From Ephemerocybe angulata (taxonomy: Eukaryota; Basidiomycota; Agaricomycetes; Agaricales; Psathyrellaceae), in contig JAACJK010000222.1 of NCBI GenBank assembly GCA_013368325.1, positions 124,001 through 188,000 on the forward strand: a DNA stretch of 64,000 nucleotides, read 5' to 3'. The position numbers and the translations under genes are program-made. Position 1 is the stretch's first letter; each line of letters starts with the position of its first letter. Below, piece after piece: positions 48,376 through 59,822 of this stretch. The notes under the pieces were generated by a model. That model saw nothing but the letters and a program-made list of their open reading frames with translations, searched no databases and was not told the DNA's origin.

Positions 48376-51300
48376 ATGCCTGATTCCTGGGATCACTATT
48401 CACCGTCTACCCAGAATGAAAGTCTCAGAGAGTTCCTTGTATCCGCGGAGCTCTATGTATCCTCGACGGCGGGATCGGCTCTCAGAAAGGTGTGCTTCTG
48501 TTCCATGCTGTTTCGCTGACGTGTAAATCTCATATTCCACACACAAAAGCCCGCTGTAATCAAGAAGAAGGCAGAGAAAGGCTTCACGGGCTCGAGTACC
48601 ATCGATGAAAGCAAACTCAGAGGTTGGTATCTCCAGCTTCTGGCCTTCGTTTTCCCGCTCATTCCCCGGAAGAAAAGTCAAGTTTAGGGCTATCGAAGAG
48701 ACTGGCGGGCGCCGGTCAGTGGAGGACCGCGACGTGCAAGCTTCTGGAGGAGGGGGATCGGTGCTTTCTCAACATTTACGTCGACGTGAGTGCGTTACCA
48801 GCCTTCCTAACCACAGACTTACCCGTCGCCATGCGGCCGCGCGAATCTAGGAGGCCATCCTTTACCAAACAATCTATCTACACCTCCTCAACCAGACAGA
48901 CATCCGGCATGCTGACTCTTCCTTATTCTTCCGCAAAGATTGCGTTGGTTTATATTGCATCGCGTAGGTCCAGGCCATCGGTCTCCCTTCATCGCCGGTA
49001 TATTCACAGCCCATTTTAGTGGTCAACGCTGGACATCTTCACATGTCGCCGAACCAATATACCTCCAGTTCGCCAATTCGGACGTTTGCTCAACCTGGCT
49101 CGCGCTCTTGAGGTCGTATGCCATACCTGAAATATATGGGCGGTGGTTCTTCCCATTGGACGGAGGCTCGTATCGAATGTGGCGCCAAATCGACCTAAAT
49201 GTGGACCACGGCCGTAACGTGGGCATCTCCAGAACGGACACGGACAACGCAGAACTTCCACAAGATGGAGAAGCAGATGCTGATGTGTCTTGCGAGATAC
49301 ATTTGAACGACATCATCTGCGGGAGGACAACCACCAAGAAACGGGGCGCTACAGCGACGGTGGAGTGGCATGAGAGCTTTACGTTCCCCGAACTCCCCCC
49401 ATTTGATACCCTCGACCTCGTCGTCTGGAGAGAGAAGAAGGTTTCCAGTCCCAAAGTCCTTGGCTACATTCGTATACCTCTCAGCAACTTCCGGCGCGGT
49501 GAACTCACTGAAGGATGGTTCCCAATCATGCAGACGCATACTGGGCCTGCACGAGAAATACAAGTTGGGGAGCTGCGATTGAAGATTCGCGTCGATGAGT
49601 GCGTCCATTGATACTTGTCCGTTTGCTAGCACTAATCCATGAGGTAGGGAGATTGTTTTACCTTACTCTGCGTATCGAGGCCTCCTCAGGGTAAGATCCA
49701 CATACCAAGTCAGTTCAATGGCGCGTCTGACTTTGTTGGTAGACCATTCAATCTAGAAATTTCCTGGACTGGCTCACGGAACTCGAAACCAAGTTGAAGC
49801 TCAAAAGCATCTCTACAGCTGTGATGTCCTTAGCAGTTGCGAACGACACCCTGATCAAACAGATACAAGACTATGCGACGCGAGAAGTCCTTGAGTCCTC
49901 TGGATGTGAGTGGTTGTATTCAATTATCTTGGGTTGCATGGGGCTGACAACTAGGACAGCTCATCAGACACTCTTCCGAGGCAACACAGTTTTAACAAAG
50001 ATCATGGAGTCGGCTATGTCCTGGTACGGGAAGGCATTCCTTGATGCCAGTATTGGCCACGTCCTGCGAAGACTATGTACGGAGAAAATCGCCATCGAGG
50101 TTGACCCCATGCGTAGTCGGAAAGGTACCAAGGAATTGGAGCGCAACGTGGACCTCCTCATTTACTGGTGCCAAGAATTTTGGAATCAAATTTACTCTGT
50201 CCGGAATGAATGCCCGAAGTGAGAGCTCCTCGTTTTCTCAAATTTTAGTCATTCTGACCCAGGCCCTTGCAAAGCGAGCTACGTCGCTTATTCCAAACCA
50301 TTCGCACCCTTGTGGAACAGAAGACGAAGGGAGACAACATTTCTGCCGAGCACCGAGACCTTCCTAAGCAGAGTGTTTCAGCGTTCTGCTTTCTGAGGTT
50401 CATTGTACCTGCAATCTTGCACCCTCATCTCTTCGGATTGTATCCAGGTATGTCTTGATTACTATCTAGCGTCGTAATTACACCTTTACTAATGTTATAC
50501 TAGGTTCACCGCCTGAAACAGTCCAGCGCAGTCTTACACTGATTGCGAAAGTCATACAAAGCCTTGCGAATCTAAATGCCGTACGTAACTCTCCATCTCT
50601 GCATTCCGAACTATAGTAACAATTCCTATTTAGTCCTCACAGAAGGAGTCGTTCATGTCAGGCGTCAAGGATTTTATAACATCCAGTTTGCCGGCGATGA
50701 CCGACTACATCGCAGCAGTGTCAGCACCACTGAATGACCCTTACCCGTCGAACCCTGTAATGGCGGCAGCGAGACACAACCGACTACACATCATACACTC
50801 GCTACGGGAACGTTCAGTCAACCTGACAGTTCTTGACCGCGAAGCCATCCCCGTCCTTCCTCATCTGCTTGATATACCGCGCCAACTTGCTGTCATCACA
50901 TCTGCCGTGATCAGAAGCTCCCGAGACCCTTCACTACAGCAACACATTGCGGCTCTAAAAGGCACCCCTGTAGAAGACCTCTGCAACAAATGCTTCGAAG
51001 TTGAGGAGCAAGCGCTTATCCGCGTTACCCAACTCGCCTCCAAGTTATCCCTAGATAGGAGACGGCCCTCACTCCCTGTGATAGACCCTCAAGGTCCCGG
51101 CCCGTCTGCTTCCCTTGCATCTCTTGATCGCATCCCAGAGACACCGAAGCCAAGGATGAAACGCAAGACAGTAAGACCCTCAACGGCACCATCGTCTGGG
51201 TCCCCGTCTCGTAGATTTGAGGTCGACGATTCCAAGATGCCGTCCAGCCCAAGAGTGTTTACCCGCTCAAAGGGTTCAGACGAACCTCGATCTCCTCCAC

Positions 51301-51497
51301 CACCCTCAGCGGATCCCACACTGAAAGTACCCCGTCGCCCTCTCCACATCAAGGCCCCCTCCACGGATTCCGTGCCGACGTTCAAAAGCGCGACGTCACC
51401 CACGAAGGAGCGCCCGATGAACTCATTCAATGATCTCCCTGACGACACTGGAAAACGAAAGAAGGGCGGGATCCTACGCGGAATCCTTCGCCTATAA
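48376..51497 (+). CDS. PH-C2-RasGAP protein (Ras-type GTPase-activating protein)
   Basis: Speeds GTP hydrolysis on Ras- or Rap/Rsr1-like GTPases. Exons are 48376-48489, 48550-48622, 48688-48785, 48851-48963, 49020-49598, 49648-49690, 49743-49905, 49960-50218, 50275-50447, 50504-50580 and 50634-51497, giving 851 residues. A split PH-like domain (GQWRTATCKLLEEGDRCFLN, DCVGLYCIAGQRW, EPIYLQFANSDVCSTWLALL) leads to a C2 domain (VSCEIHLNDIICGRT, WHESFTFPELPPFDTLDLVV, VLGYIRIPLSNF). The RasGAP domain has the arginine finger R401 in SHQTLFRGNT and the FLR motif in FCFLRFIVPAILHP (~518-531). The tail is disordered and basic and ends KKGGILRGILRL, a possible membrane-binding helix. Layout recalls fungal Bud2-type and animal SynGAP/RASAL-type proteins. 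The exact target is unknown. Confidence 0.88.
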
Positions 51498-51689
51498 AAT
51501 AAGGACAGCGACAGTTTCGTATAGCTCTATCTATTTTACCCCCCTTAGCTTGGGACGGTCACCTATTAGTTTCTTTTTGTACCATAGTTATTGGTGATAC
51601 CCTTGGGAAGGAGAAAACGTTTTCCGGATTCAAACCTCGATATTACCAGGAGAGATAGATTAATGTACAAGCTTGTAAAAAGACATCCG

Positions 51690-54600
51690 CTACGATTGAG
51701 GAGGCCGTCTTGCGGCGGTGAGGGGCTTGGATATTAGCTTGAGGACCTCAGCGGAGACCTCTTCCGATGTACTTCGACATGTCAGACGGCAGAGCTGAGC
51801 GGGGCAGGTTAGCCAAGGTCAACAAGATTGGGGGTTATTATGACGTACCTTGGCATCCTGGTTAGGTTCCAGCCGGAGGAGACACCCGACTTTACCGTCC
51901 AGAGACATATGAAGCACACCCGCAGCGACAATGTTATTGGGGTTGGGATCGATCTCGCCCAGGACATTCAACTTATTCCCGGACACGACCTCCTTGTGCT
52001 TCTTCAAGTCAAGCTGGCCGCTCGGGGCCAAATCAATTGGGAATACGCTCTGTGCCTCTCGCGGTGCCCCACCGATAAGCTTCCACCGCTCGAAGAAGTC
52101 CGCCTGGTCCAGCTTGACGTGCTCGAAGAACTTCGTAATAGTGACAGGCAGTTTGAGGGAAACGGTTTGGTGCGATCCGGCCAAGTATGAGAGTGTCAGT
52201 ATTGGTGGCTGGCTGAAGAACTTCTTGCACTCGATGTTCAAGAGTTGCTGGGATTGACTCCGAGCATCGATAGTATTTGGCGGAATCTTGGCAAATGACA
52301 CTGACAAGGCTTCGGAATCCGGGACATGGATGGCGGCGATGAAGGAGGTGAGTGGGGCTGAGACTTTGTTTCCTAGGTAAATCGCGACTTGGCCCATATG
52401 CCCTTGGTACCGAGACTTGATTCCAACCTGAATTTGGACATCCTCGTACAGGACGCCTTCGCCGTGGTATGTGAGCTTTTCAAACCATTTGTCAATGCTA
52501 GGTCCAACTGCAGCTCTTGGTGGCTTGCTGGAACCTTGTTCCGGAGCAGCTGCGGCGCTATTTCCAGGGACAGACAGGTCGAGGCCAGCGAGCGAGCCCA
52601 TGATGTCCGACGGGTCTGCTTGACCATTGCTATCTGAAGCGACAACCTTCGTCTCGATAGCCTTTTTGTCCAAGTTGGCCTCCTTTCCTCCATGAATCCA
52701 TGTCCTTTTATCGCCCTCTGTATCACCATGTTTCCGGTTTAGTCGGCCAAGGAGGGCGCTGACTCGGGGAGGGAATGGCGGCATTTCTTCACAGACGTTG
52801 GGGAGGAAGTCGTCGTCTTCAGGCCGAGATGCGAGAGCAAAGTATTCACAGGCACGCTGCTGTAGCTCGGCATCGAGGACGTGTCGGTATCGGTCGAAGA
52901 TATTGACGAGTTGTGGCTTGATTTCAGGGAAGACGTTGACCCATTTAACGTAGGTGGTCAGGAGCAAAGACCGTGTGGCAGCAACGCAGAATTGAGACTT
53001 TGAGTGCAGGAGCTGGAATTGCTCTGCTGGACTGTACCCAGGCTCGTTGGCGATTAAGTGTCCATACTCACCAAGGATATAACCTAAGGATCGATGAGTA
53101 ACGCGGCTCTGCTCATGAGGGGAATGGACCTACCGCCAACTTTCACAAGACTCTCGTGAGTCGAAGGGGCCTTGAGATGCTCGAAAGCTACTTTGGCCGC
53201 ATACTCCTGTAGGTCCTCGGTATTGATCACAATCTGAACAACCCGATACCAAACTTCATCCCCCACATGGTCTCCCGCAGCGCTTATAAGTTGCAGGATG
53301 GTATCAACATACCACTTATACGAAGTGGCATACTTCTCTGTCAATATCGCGACTTTCAGGACCATTTCTTCACGAAGGGCATAGTCAGCAACCTTCAGAT
53401 ACCGTAGGAGTTCCCCGACGATCAATTCCGAGTTGCCCGAATCGCACATGCTGTAGAGCAAATCCAACGCACGGCGTCTGACGGAAATATCTTTATCGCG
53501 CAACGACATTATGATGGTGGCCTGATGCTTCTTGATAGGCTCTAGGGATTCTGCACGGGCAGCGAGGTGGGCCATCGTGTCTAAACCGAGGTACCGGACG
53601 TTGGTTTCTTTGGACGAGATGAACCGAGCCAACAGAATCGCAGCGGTTCCCACAAGTGGTGAATTAGTGTCAAGATGGATTGCAAGACCGATGGCTTCGA
53701 AGAGGACAGCGTGTTGGGCGTTATTGTGTTGCACGTTCTTCGAAGGTTCTGCGCAGTTTGCCATGATGGTTTGGAGCACTTGGTGGAGAGCGGAGCGGAC
53801 AGCAGCATCCTCTATATGTCGTGTCAGAGTGGAGTTAGCCATTTGGCTTCAATGAGACGCGTACCAGATGGAGGGTAATATTGGAGAAGTCGAAGTAGTT
53901 TGACTTGTAACCAAGGCGAAGGGACTTTGTAGTATGCATATGTTGCTGCGTACTCATGGCCAATGACCAACTGCACGCGTTTAAGTCAGCGGTGTACCTT
54001 TGGCCCGGGTTTGACTGCGCACCTTGTGTAATCGGTCGACCGCTTTTGTATAGCAAACGGAATAAGCATCAAGATGGTCTTGAGCGAGGGCCATAATCAA
54101 ACTCGTAACGCATATTACAACTCCCTGCGCTGACTCGTAAGCGGGATTTCATGGATACCTGACAGGGAGCACGCACCAAGTCGTGGTCGTCCATGATCGA
54201 CACAATTCGCAGCGCCCACTCCGCCGACTGAATAACCTCTGGATGCTTGCGATAGAGACGCAATAGCGTAAGGGCCGCTTTCTTCTTCACGAAGGTCTGC
54301 GATGTTCTGCTTGTGAGTGAGTCCCAGGCTCAACCAAGTGGGCAAACGTGCTCACGGCGAGATCAGGAGTCGGTGCACGTCCTCTGCCAGGGCTTCTGCC
54401 ATTTCAGCTCCTCCGACATTCGCGATAGCATGGAGAGCAAGACAGTTGTCGACCTCGTTATTGGACTCCAGATCCTTTCTGATAGAGTTGACGACCAGGC
54501 GTAGGAAGTCCGAGTTCTCGTGCATGAGTAGTGTAACGGCTAGGTATCCCTGTAAACGCGTCCTTTAGGCACTTCTTGCAGGAAATAAAGGAGGTTCGAA

Positions 54601-55042
54601 ACGCACTATCTGTTTCTCGCTGTACTTCGTACTCGAGATGAGATTGACAGCCTCCATGTGCCCAACATCTGCCTTGTAACCGAGGATATAGGTGAAGATG
54701 ATTTTGGCGACATATCTGTGAACAGAGGTCAGGCACTGAGCCAACGTAGTGGCAATATGCTACACACTTCTTCTTCTGATACCCATCGAGGTTACCATCT
54801 GTAAGAAGGGTGGAAGGCGAGCATTAGCTTGAGTCGCTTGGACTGGGCGCTACAAGACGCACCCTTGAACTTCTTCCTGATGTTCGCCATCTCCTTGTTG
54901 ATTCTCTTCTCCTCAAGTTCCCGCACTCGGGCACCGCGAATGTCCGCGATGAACTGGACGAAGTCATCAGGACATGAGGGATCCGAACAGCTCGAGCGAA
55001 ACCTCTAATTACCTGCGTTAAGCCACGCATAGAAGTCGCCAT
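51690..55042 (-). CDS. APL3: AP-2 complex alpha adaptin
   Basis: Large subunit of the AP-2 clathrin adaptor for endocytosis at the plasma membrane. Exons in gene order are 55013-55042, 54863-54953, 54768-54798, 54607-54715, 54356-54549, 54177-54309, 54023-54124, 53865-53970, 53134-53811, 51849-53083 and 51690-51794, giving 937 residues. The N-terminal trunk starts [20 protein letters not shown] and continues [35 protein letters not shown] and [20 protein letters not shown]. The basic patch at residues ~32-60 corresponds to the PIP2 site known in alpha adaptin. The C-terminal half after a hinge is the ear: sandwich ([20 protein letters not shown]) and platform ([17 protein letters not shown], here [16 protein letters not shown]). 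It converges with the RasGAP gene (192 bp) and is divergent from the next gene (283 bp). Confidence 0.95.
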
Positions 55043-55325
55043 CTCGCTTTACGTGCCCCGTGGGTGGTGGGTATGGATTAGAGTGTGTTTGAAGGGTATT
55101 CGTAGAGATATTGCAGACTGTCACGGGCACCCGGCGTGCGTCGAGTCCAACTGTGCTGCTCTCCGGGGTCGTTTGTCGGATGACTGGTGCAGCTCTGACA
55201 AGTCCTGGCCGAATGATCTCATCAATATCAAGCGTGGAAACGACTTTCCCTTCCTAGGCGGCGCTTCTCAGACTTTGGCTCCCACTCTCATCTCAAACCA
55301 GCCACCCTCATCTGAGGTTGCAGCG

Positions 55326-56089
55326 ATGAGTACGTCGAAACTCGCATCCTTCGCTCCTTATGTGAGTTTTAGTTAACTTACGCTTAGCTCTCGTCTCTCA
55401 CCGAATACAATAGACGCCTCCGCCTGACCACCCGGAATACCAAACGGACCGCGCCAATCTCACGAACTCCTATTCACAAGCCGCGTCCTACCAATCTGGT
55501 GCCGTGCCAACGTCTGATTCTTCTTACTCTAACATCCCTACTGGAGTGGAAGGGGAAGCCTCTCAGACTCAATGGGAAACTACCCATGGATTTCGGGTGG
55601 ATGTACTCGCCGCATTCTCATACCTCCTGGGTCCAGTATCCGGTTCGCGCGCTCTGGAACTTTCTCCAACTGTCAACGTAACCTGATCTCACAACTAGCC
55701 CTTCTACTTCTCATAACTGAGACTCGCAATGATTATGTCCGTTTTCATGGTGTGTCTTTCCATCGGAGCGTCCTCTGCCCCTGTCTCCCTGTCTAAGGCC
55801 TCCTCACAGCATACCAGTCTGCTTTGGTCACCTCTCCAATGCTTCTTTTGCGTATGCTTGCTTCTTTAATGGGTCTCAGTCGGTTTGGCACGTCCCTCAC
55901 AGTCGCAATTATTGTTCTGCAAACATATCTCGCGTGAGTTCGATTATCGTTCGCTTTCGATAGGCTTTTCTCAATGACGTCAATGGGTCCAGGGTGCGCG
56001 CTTATCTAGACGCCTCAAGAAATATACTGTCCACGTTCCTCGTACCTTATGTGGGCCCGCTCGCTCAAACATGGGTAGATGCAGAATAG
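55326..56089 (+). CDS. Small membrane protein, DUF4870/UPF0132-like
   Basis: Exons are 55326-55361, 55414-55642, 55699-55749, 55810-55933 and 55993-56089, giving 178 residues. After a polar N-terminus (MSTSKLASFAPYTPPPDHPE) come hydrophobic segments: VDVLAAFSYLLGPVSALLLL, then TETRNDYVRFHAYQSALVTS, and MLLLRMLASLMGL with SLTVAIIVLQTYLAVRAY. The spacing of a first helix, an RNDYVRFHAYQS loop and two further helices matches the small DUF4870 (UPF0132) membrane family as I know it. Function is unknown. The C-terminus (VPYVGPLAQTWVDAE) is short. It is divergent from AP-2 alpha and converges with the secreted protein gene by 226 bp. Confidence 0.7.
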
Positions 56090-56315
56090 CAAACCCATCT
56101 TCATAATTTATTCAATAAATTATTTCGGCCCGCCTACAAGTAATGTAATGATAGCAATGGAAATCGTGGTACAGATTGTGTGTCGAAACAGGCCAAAGGA
56201 TAGTTGGAGATAGTGATGATGTAGCGTATTCCGTTGGAACAAGAGAAGATAAAGAGGTCGACAATGGCGAAGGGACAATGGCATCCGTTCGATAGCCTGA
56301 GACAAGCCATGGGCG

Positions 56316-57181
56316 TTAGATGCAAAGACCAGCCAGTATATTCCCAGATCTGCATGCTGTCGTCGACGCCTGGCCGATGAGAGCTGCTAGTAGTGGCTGA
56401 AGTCCATTGATGAGTGCGTCCGTGATGTTTTCCACAGCGTTCAGTACTTCGTCGAGTATGCACTTGATCTCATAAACAACTGAATATTCGTCAGCGACAG
56501 ACCTAATTGACAGATAGAGAGCACTCACTTGGACCGAGAAGGGGCCCTAGTATAGGAATGTTGTGCACCAGAACATCAACAGCCTTGAATGTTTCCTTGT
56601 GAAAATTAATCAAGTTTTTCAAGAGCGTCTCCACGTCGTTGGTCCGGTCATAGTTCTTCAAGCCCTTGTCAGATCCCAGCTCGCCCAAGATAGTCTTAAT
56701 GCCCAGAATGCTTGTATCGAATGTCGTGAGCTCCGCAACAGCGTTCTGTTGGAAGTCAAGATCATCCTCGTCAATAGTAGCGGAGTGGGCCGCGAATCGC
56801 CCTGTAGAGGATCTCAGTTATATGTGTTGCAACGATAATATGAGACGACGAACTGAGGTTGGCGGAAGACTCTCGGGCGGTGTTGTAATGCCCGTACAGT
56901 GCGGCAATCTGGTCCTCATACCGGCGACGAGATAGAGTACTGCCAGGGTCTTCCGAACTAGGATAGGCATGTTCCGACGACACATTAAGGGCGTGATGGT
57001 GAACGACATCCCGCAAATTAAAGGCGGTTGTCTGATTGTGGGCGAGCCAGCGGCTAGTAAAGTCGGGAGCCATGAGAGCCAGGGGCATCGGAAGGGGAAC
57101 CGGCGTGGCGTTAACCGATGTTGGGAACCGAGAAAGACAGTAAAGAGCGAGAGTGAGGGCAAGTACCGCTGGGCGTAACAT
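56316..57181 (-). CDS. Predicted secreted protein, unrecognised, 254 residues
   Basis: Exons in gene order are 56854-57181, 56529-56801 and 56316-56479, giving 254 residues. The N-terminus (MLRPAVLALTLALYCLSRFP, then TSVNA) is a clear signal peptide. The next ~85 residues have potential N-glycosylation sites (NQT, NVS) and a triple-arginine site (LSRRRYE) that a Kex2-type protease could cut. The C-terminal ~140 residues are strongly helical and largely charged, then hydrophobic near the end (LLKNLINFHKETFKAVDVLV, NIPILGPLLGP, NGLQPLLAALIGQ). Only a few cysteines are present (IKCILDE, TACRSG, GLCI). I do not recognise the family. It sits directly downstream of the PriA-like gene on the same strand, and both are secreted. 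A cell-wall or surface role is inferred. Confidence 0.7.
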
Positions 57182-58151
57182 CCTCAAGAAGAAAAACGAA
57201 TGGCGGGGTGAAGTACGAGTCCCAAGGGGGAGTGTCAGGCGTATCGCGCAGCGAGAAGGTGGGTGGCGAGAACAGAAAGGCGAATGCCAAGAATCCATAT
57301 CTGGGCGTGGTTTTAACTAATCGGGACTTTGCAACTATTTACTTCACCCTGCGACGGCACCGGGAGCGGATCGACGCGCCCACTGCCGCTGTTGTCTAAA
57401 TCAGGAAAGGCGTCAGGGTCGACAAATAAATGCGTAAAAGCCTAACTGAAAGAGTTTGAGAGGTGGTATGATCTGCACTGTGGCCTCCCAGTTGCTTGGA
57501 CTGGTCCCGAAATCGGCAGGAAAGCTTCCCAAAACGTCCTATCGGCGCACCTCCTACGTGGGCCAGAAGTCCGTGACTTCGTGGACTCCAACGTAATTGC
57601 ATGGGATAGAAGGAGACTCTTGGATTCCTAGAGAAGCCCATATGGGCCCCGGTTGTATGCGCATACTACTAATACTCGGCTCACACGATTTATCGGACTT
57701 GTCGGCACCCACAGCTTTAGGTAGGGGGACCCGGATGGAGGAGACTGCGCTTACCATCTTCTTCTCAAACACAATTTTCTGACACGGAGAAAAAATAGAA
57801 CACTAGAAGAAAGATTGCCGGAGATGCAACGTAAGTAAAACATCTGCGGAATGTCCAGTGGAACCGATAGAACTACTGTTCTAAGAGCATAGATAACATA
57901 TTGACTCATGAGGCCTGAATAAGCGTAAACAGGCGTGGGTCGAGCAAGAAAAGTCCACGGAGGTGGGAGCGGCCGGGAGGGCGTATTACACTACGAATCA
58001 TCCTATAAACTAAAGCATCCAGTAGTCAAGTCGAATAGTCCAGTCCAAATGGTCATGTAAAGCTGTGTCCCAGAAAGGAAGAAGGGAGAAAGATAAGAAC
58101 AGACAGCAGTTTTCAAGGAAGTCGCGGGCGAGCCCCGAAAAGGAGCCGCGT
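57182..58151. other. Intergenic between two secreted-protein genes
   Basis: 970 bases. It holds the promoter of the 254-residue secreted protein and the 3' end region of the PriA-like gene. No convincing TATA or coding signal was found. Confidence 0.4.
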
Positions 58152-58910
58152 TCAAAGAGGAACACAAGACTTCTTGTCCGCGCTCAGCTCATATCCGCCA
58201 GAGCAGGAGTGAACTGTCAAAATGGATCGATTGTTAGAGACAGAAATATGCCGGCGGAGATAGAAGCTACTCACCGACACAGGCGCTGCGTTCACAGCCG
58301 ACGTTCCATGCTCCCTGGATTGCCGTGCAGTCTTGTCCCTTGCCCTCAGAGGCGCATCCGCCGCAAGAGGTCAGCTCAGTGGCAACATCGAGACACTCGT
58401 AGTCACCGGCAAGTAGGCCGAGAAGAGGGCAGGCTCGCAAGCCGGCGGGGCAAAGTGAGATGCGCGACTCAACACGCTTGTGGTAAGGACCATGGGGGTT
58501 GTTAGGTCCCTTGGAAGGTTGGGGAGGATGGGGGGTGGGAGGCTGGGGGGTCGGCAAGCACTTGTGGAGGATCTCCCACCAGGTATATCCAGATGGGCAT
58601 TGAGGGGCCGGTGGGGTGGGGGTGTGAGGAAGACAGCACTTCTTGGGCTCGTTATAGGACCAGCTCTTAGGGCAGCCTACTCCAGTAGGAGGAGGGGTGG
58701 GCTTGACGGGGGGTTTCGAAGGGGCACAGCAGCTCTTAGCACCATACCTAAGAACATAGGACGGTCAGAAAAGAGAATAAACCTAGGAAGCTCAAAGGAT
58801 ACACACCAGAACTCATCCTTTTTGCAAGACTGAGTAGTAGTGGGGGTGGCGATGGTGCCCGCAATCTGGGCAAGGGCGAAAACAGCGACGGCAGCCAGGG
58901 AGAACTTCAT
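58152..58910 (-). CDS. priA: PriA-like cysteine-rich secreted protein
   Basis: Exons in gene order are 58807-58910, 58275-58747 and 58152-58213, giving 212 residues. A signal peptide (MKFSLAAVAVFALAQIAGTI) is followed by a short Cys-rich region (KSCCAPSKPPVKP, VGCPKSWSYNEPKKCCLP). A proline-rich linker comes next, then the PriA core: SLCPAGLRACPL, GDYECLDVATELTSCGGCAS, EGKGQDCTAIQGAWNVGCER and SCSGGYELSADKKSCVPL. This Cys pattern is the one known from the mushroom protein PriA, expressed in primordia and young fruit bodies of Lentinula. The molecular function is unknown. A TATAAAG on the coding strand lies at 59075-59081, ~165 bp before the ATG. Developmental expression is inferred from the family only. 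Confidence 0.88.
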
Positions 58911-59822
58911 GACGATCAAGGATAGCAAGGAGCTCGGGTTGAGCAAGTGGTATTAAGGGAGTGGCAAACGCGTGAAGCGTAAAGAAAAGAGAGGAGTCGA
59001 CGGGAGGTCGGAAAGCCGTGAAGCTAGAGGACGAGCAAGTGTGTAATAGGAGCTAACTTTGGGCAACCTTGCAGCTTTATACACTCGCCGAACTGTCAAG
59101 GACGTGAGTGTTTGATGGGATGCATATGCTTCTTCGACCGTATCAGACGAATCGGACTCAGAGAACGGCACGTTCTGCAAGTACGTATTTAGTAAAGCGC
59201 CAAAGGGGTCAAAATCTTACAAAAGTAAAGTTATTAGGGCCTATTAGGGCCCGGAGTGGGCCCGGCAGAAACCGAACAGTGTTGATGCCTGCTAAAAGGC
59301 GAGTGCAGGGTAACATTTCAAGCATTTCTGGACCCTGAGCGCGCCCCGGCCTTCCGATCGCAGATAGAAGTGATAGGTCCGCTGCATTTCTTTGAGAAGC
59401 GAATTGGGGGAAGATGAGAATAAGGCGTACCGAAACAAGCGCTGTAAAGCCGACCTCAAGGCGTTTCCGTATTTTCGACGCAGCTTCATCGCAACAGATT
59501 GATTGATTGACAAACCTAAAGTAACCAAAACGACAGGCTTGAAACATTGCTCCATGGCACTTACGCTGAGATCTGGGAGAGGTGAGACGAAGCACCGCCA
59601 TCTCTCCGGACCCCAGTGGCCTTCGTCCGTCAAGGACGCGATACGCATCTTGATCGTCGGATATGCGAGTGAATCAGCCGGATTAATTCCTCTATTACCA
59701 TTCGTAACTAACACAGGAGAAGAGAAAAAACGAGAGCAGTGAGTCTGAGTACCACGGTCAGCTTCTCCGCATTTAATTAAGGCATGACAACATACCCTTT
59801 GTATTTACTTGTGAAAAGGAGT
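58911..59822. other. Intergenic between PriA-like gene and PP2A-A
   Basis: About 910 bases. Besides the TATA box it contains a 10-bp imperfect tandem (TTATTAGGGC/CTATTAGGGC, 59231-59250) followed by two GGGCCC hexamers. Frames on the minus strand up to ~140 codons have no recognisable content. Confidence 0.4.
59075..59081 (-). promoter_or_regulatory. TATA box of the PriA-like gene
   Basis: GTGTATAAAGC on the minus strand, about 165 bp upstream of the start codon. It is a good match to the TATAAA consensus in the right orientation, though somewhat far unless the 5' UTR is about 130 nt. Confidence 0.45.

Noticed and set aside
59231..59263. Short tandem and GGGCCC inverted repeat
   Set aside because: Two imperfect 10-bp copies and two hexamers only, too short to call a repeat element.
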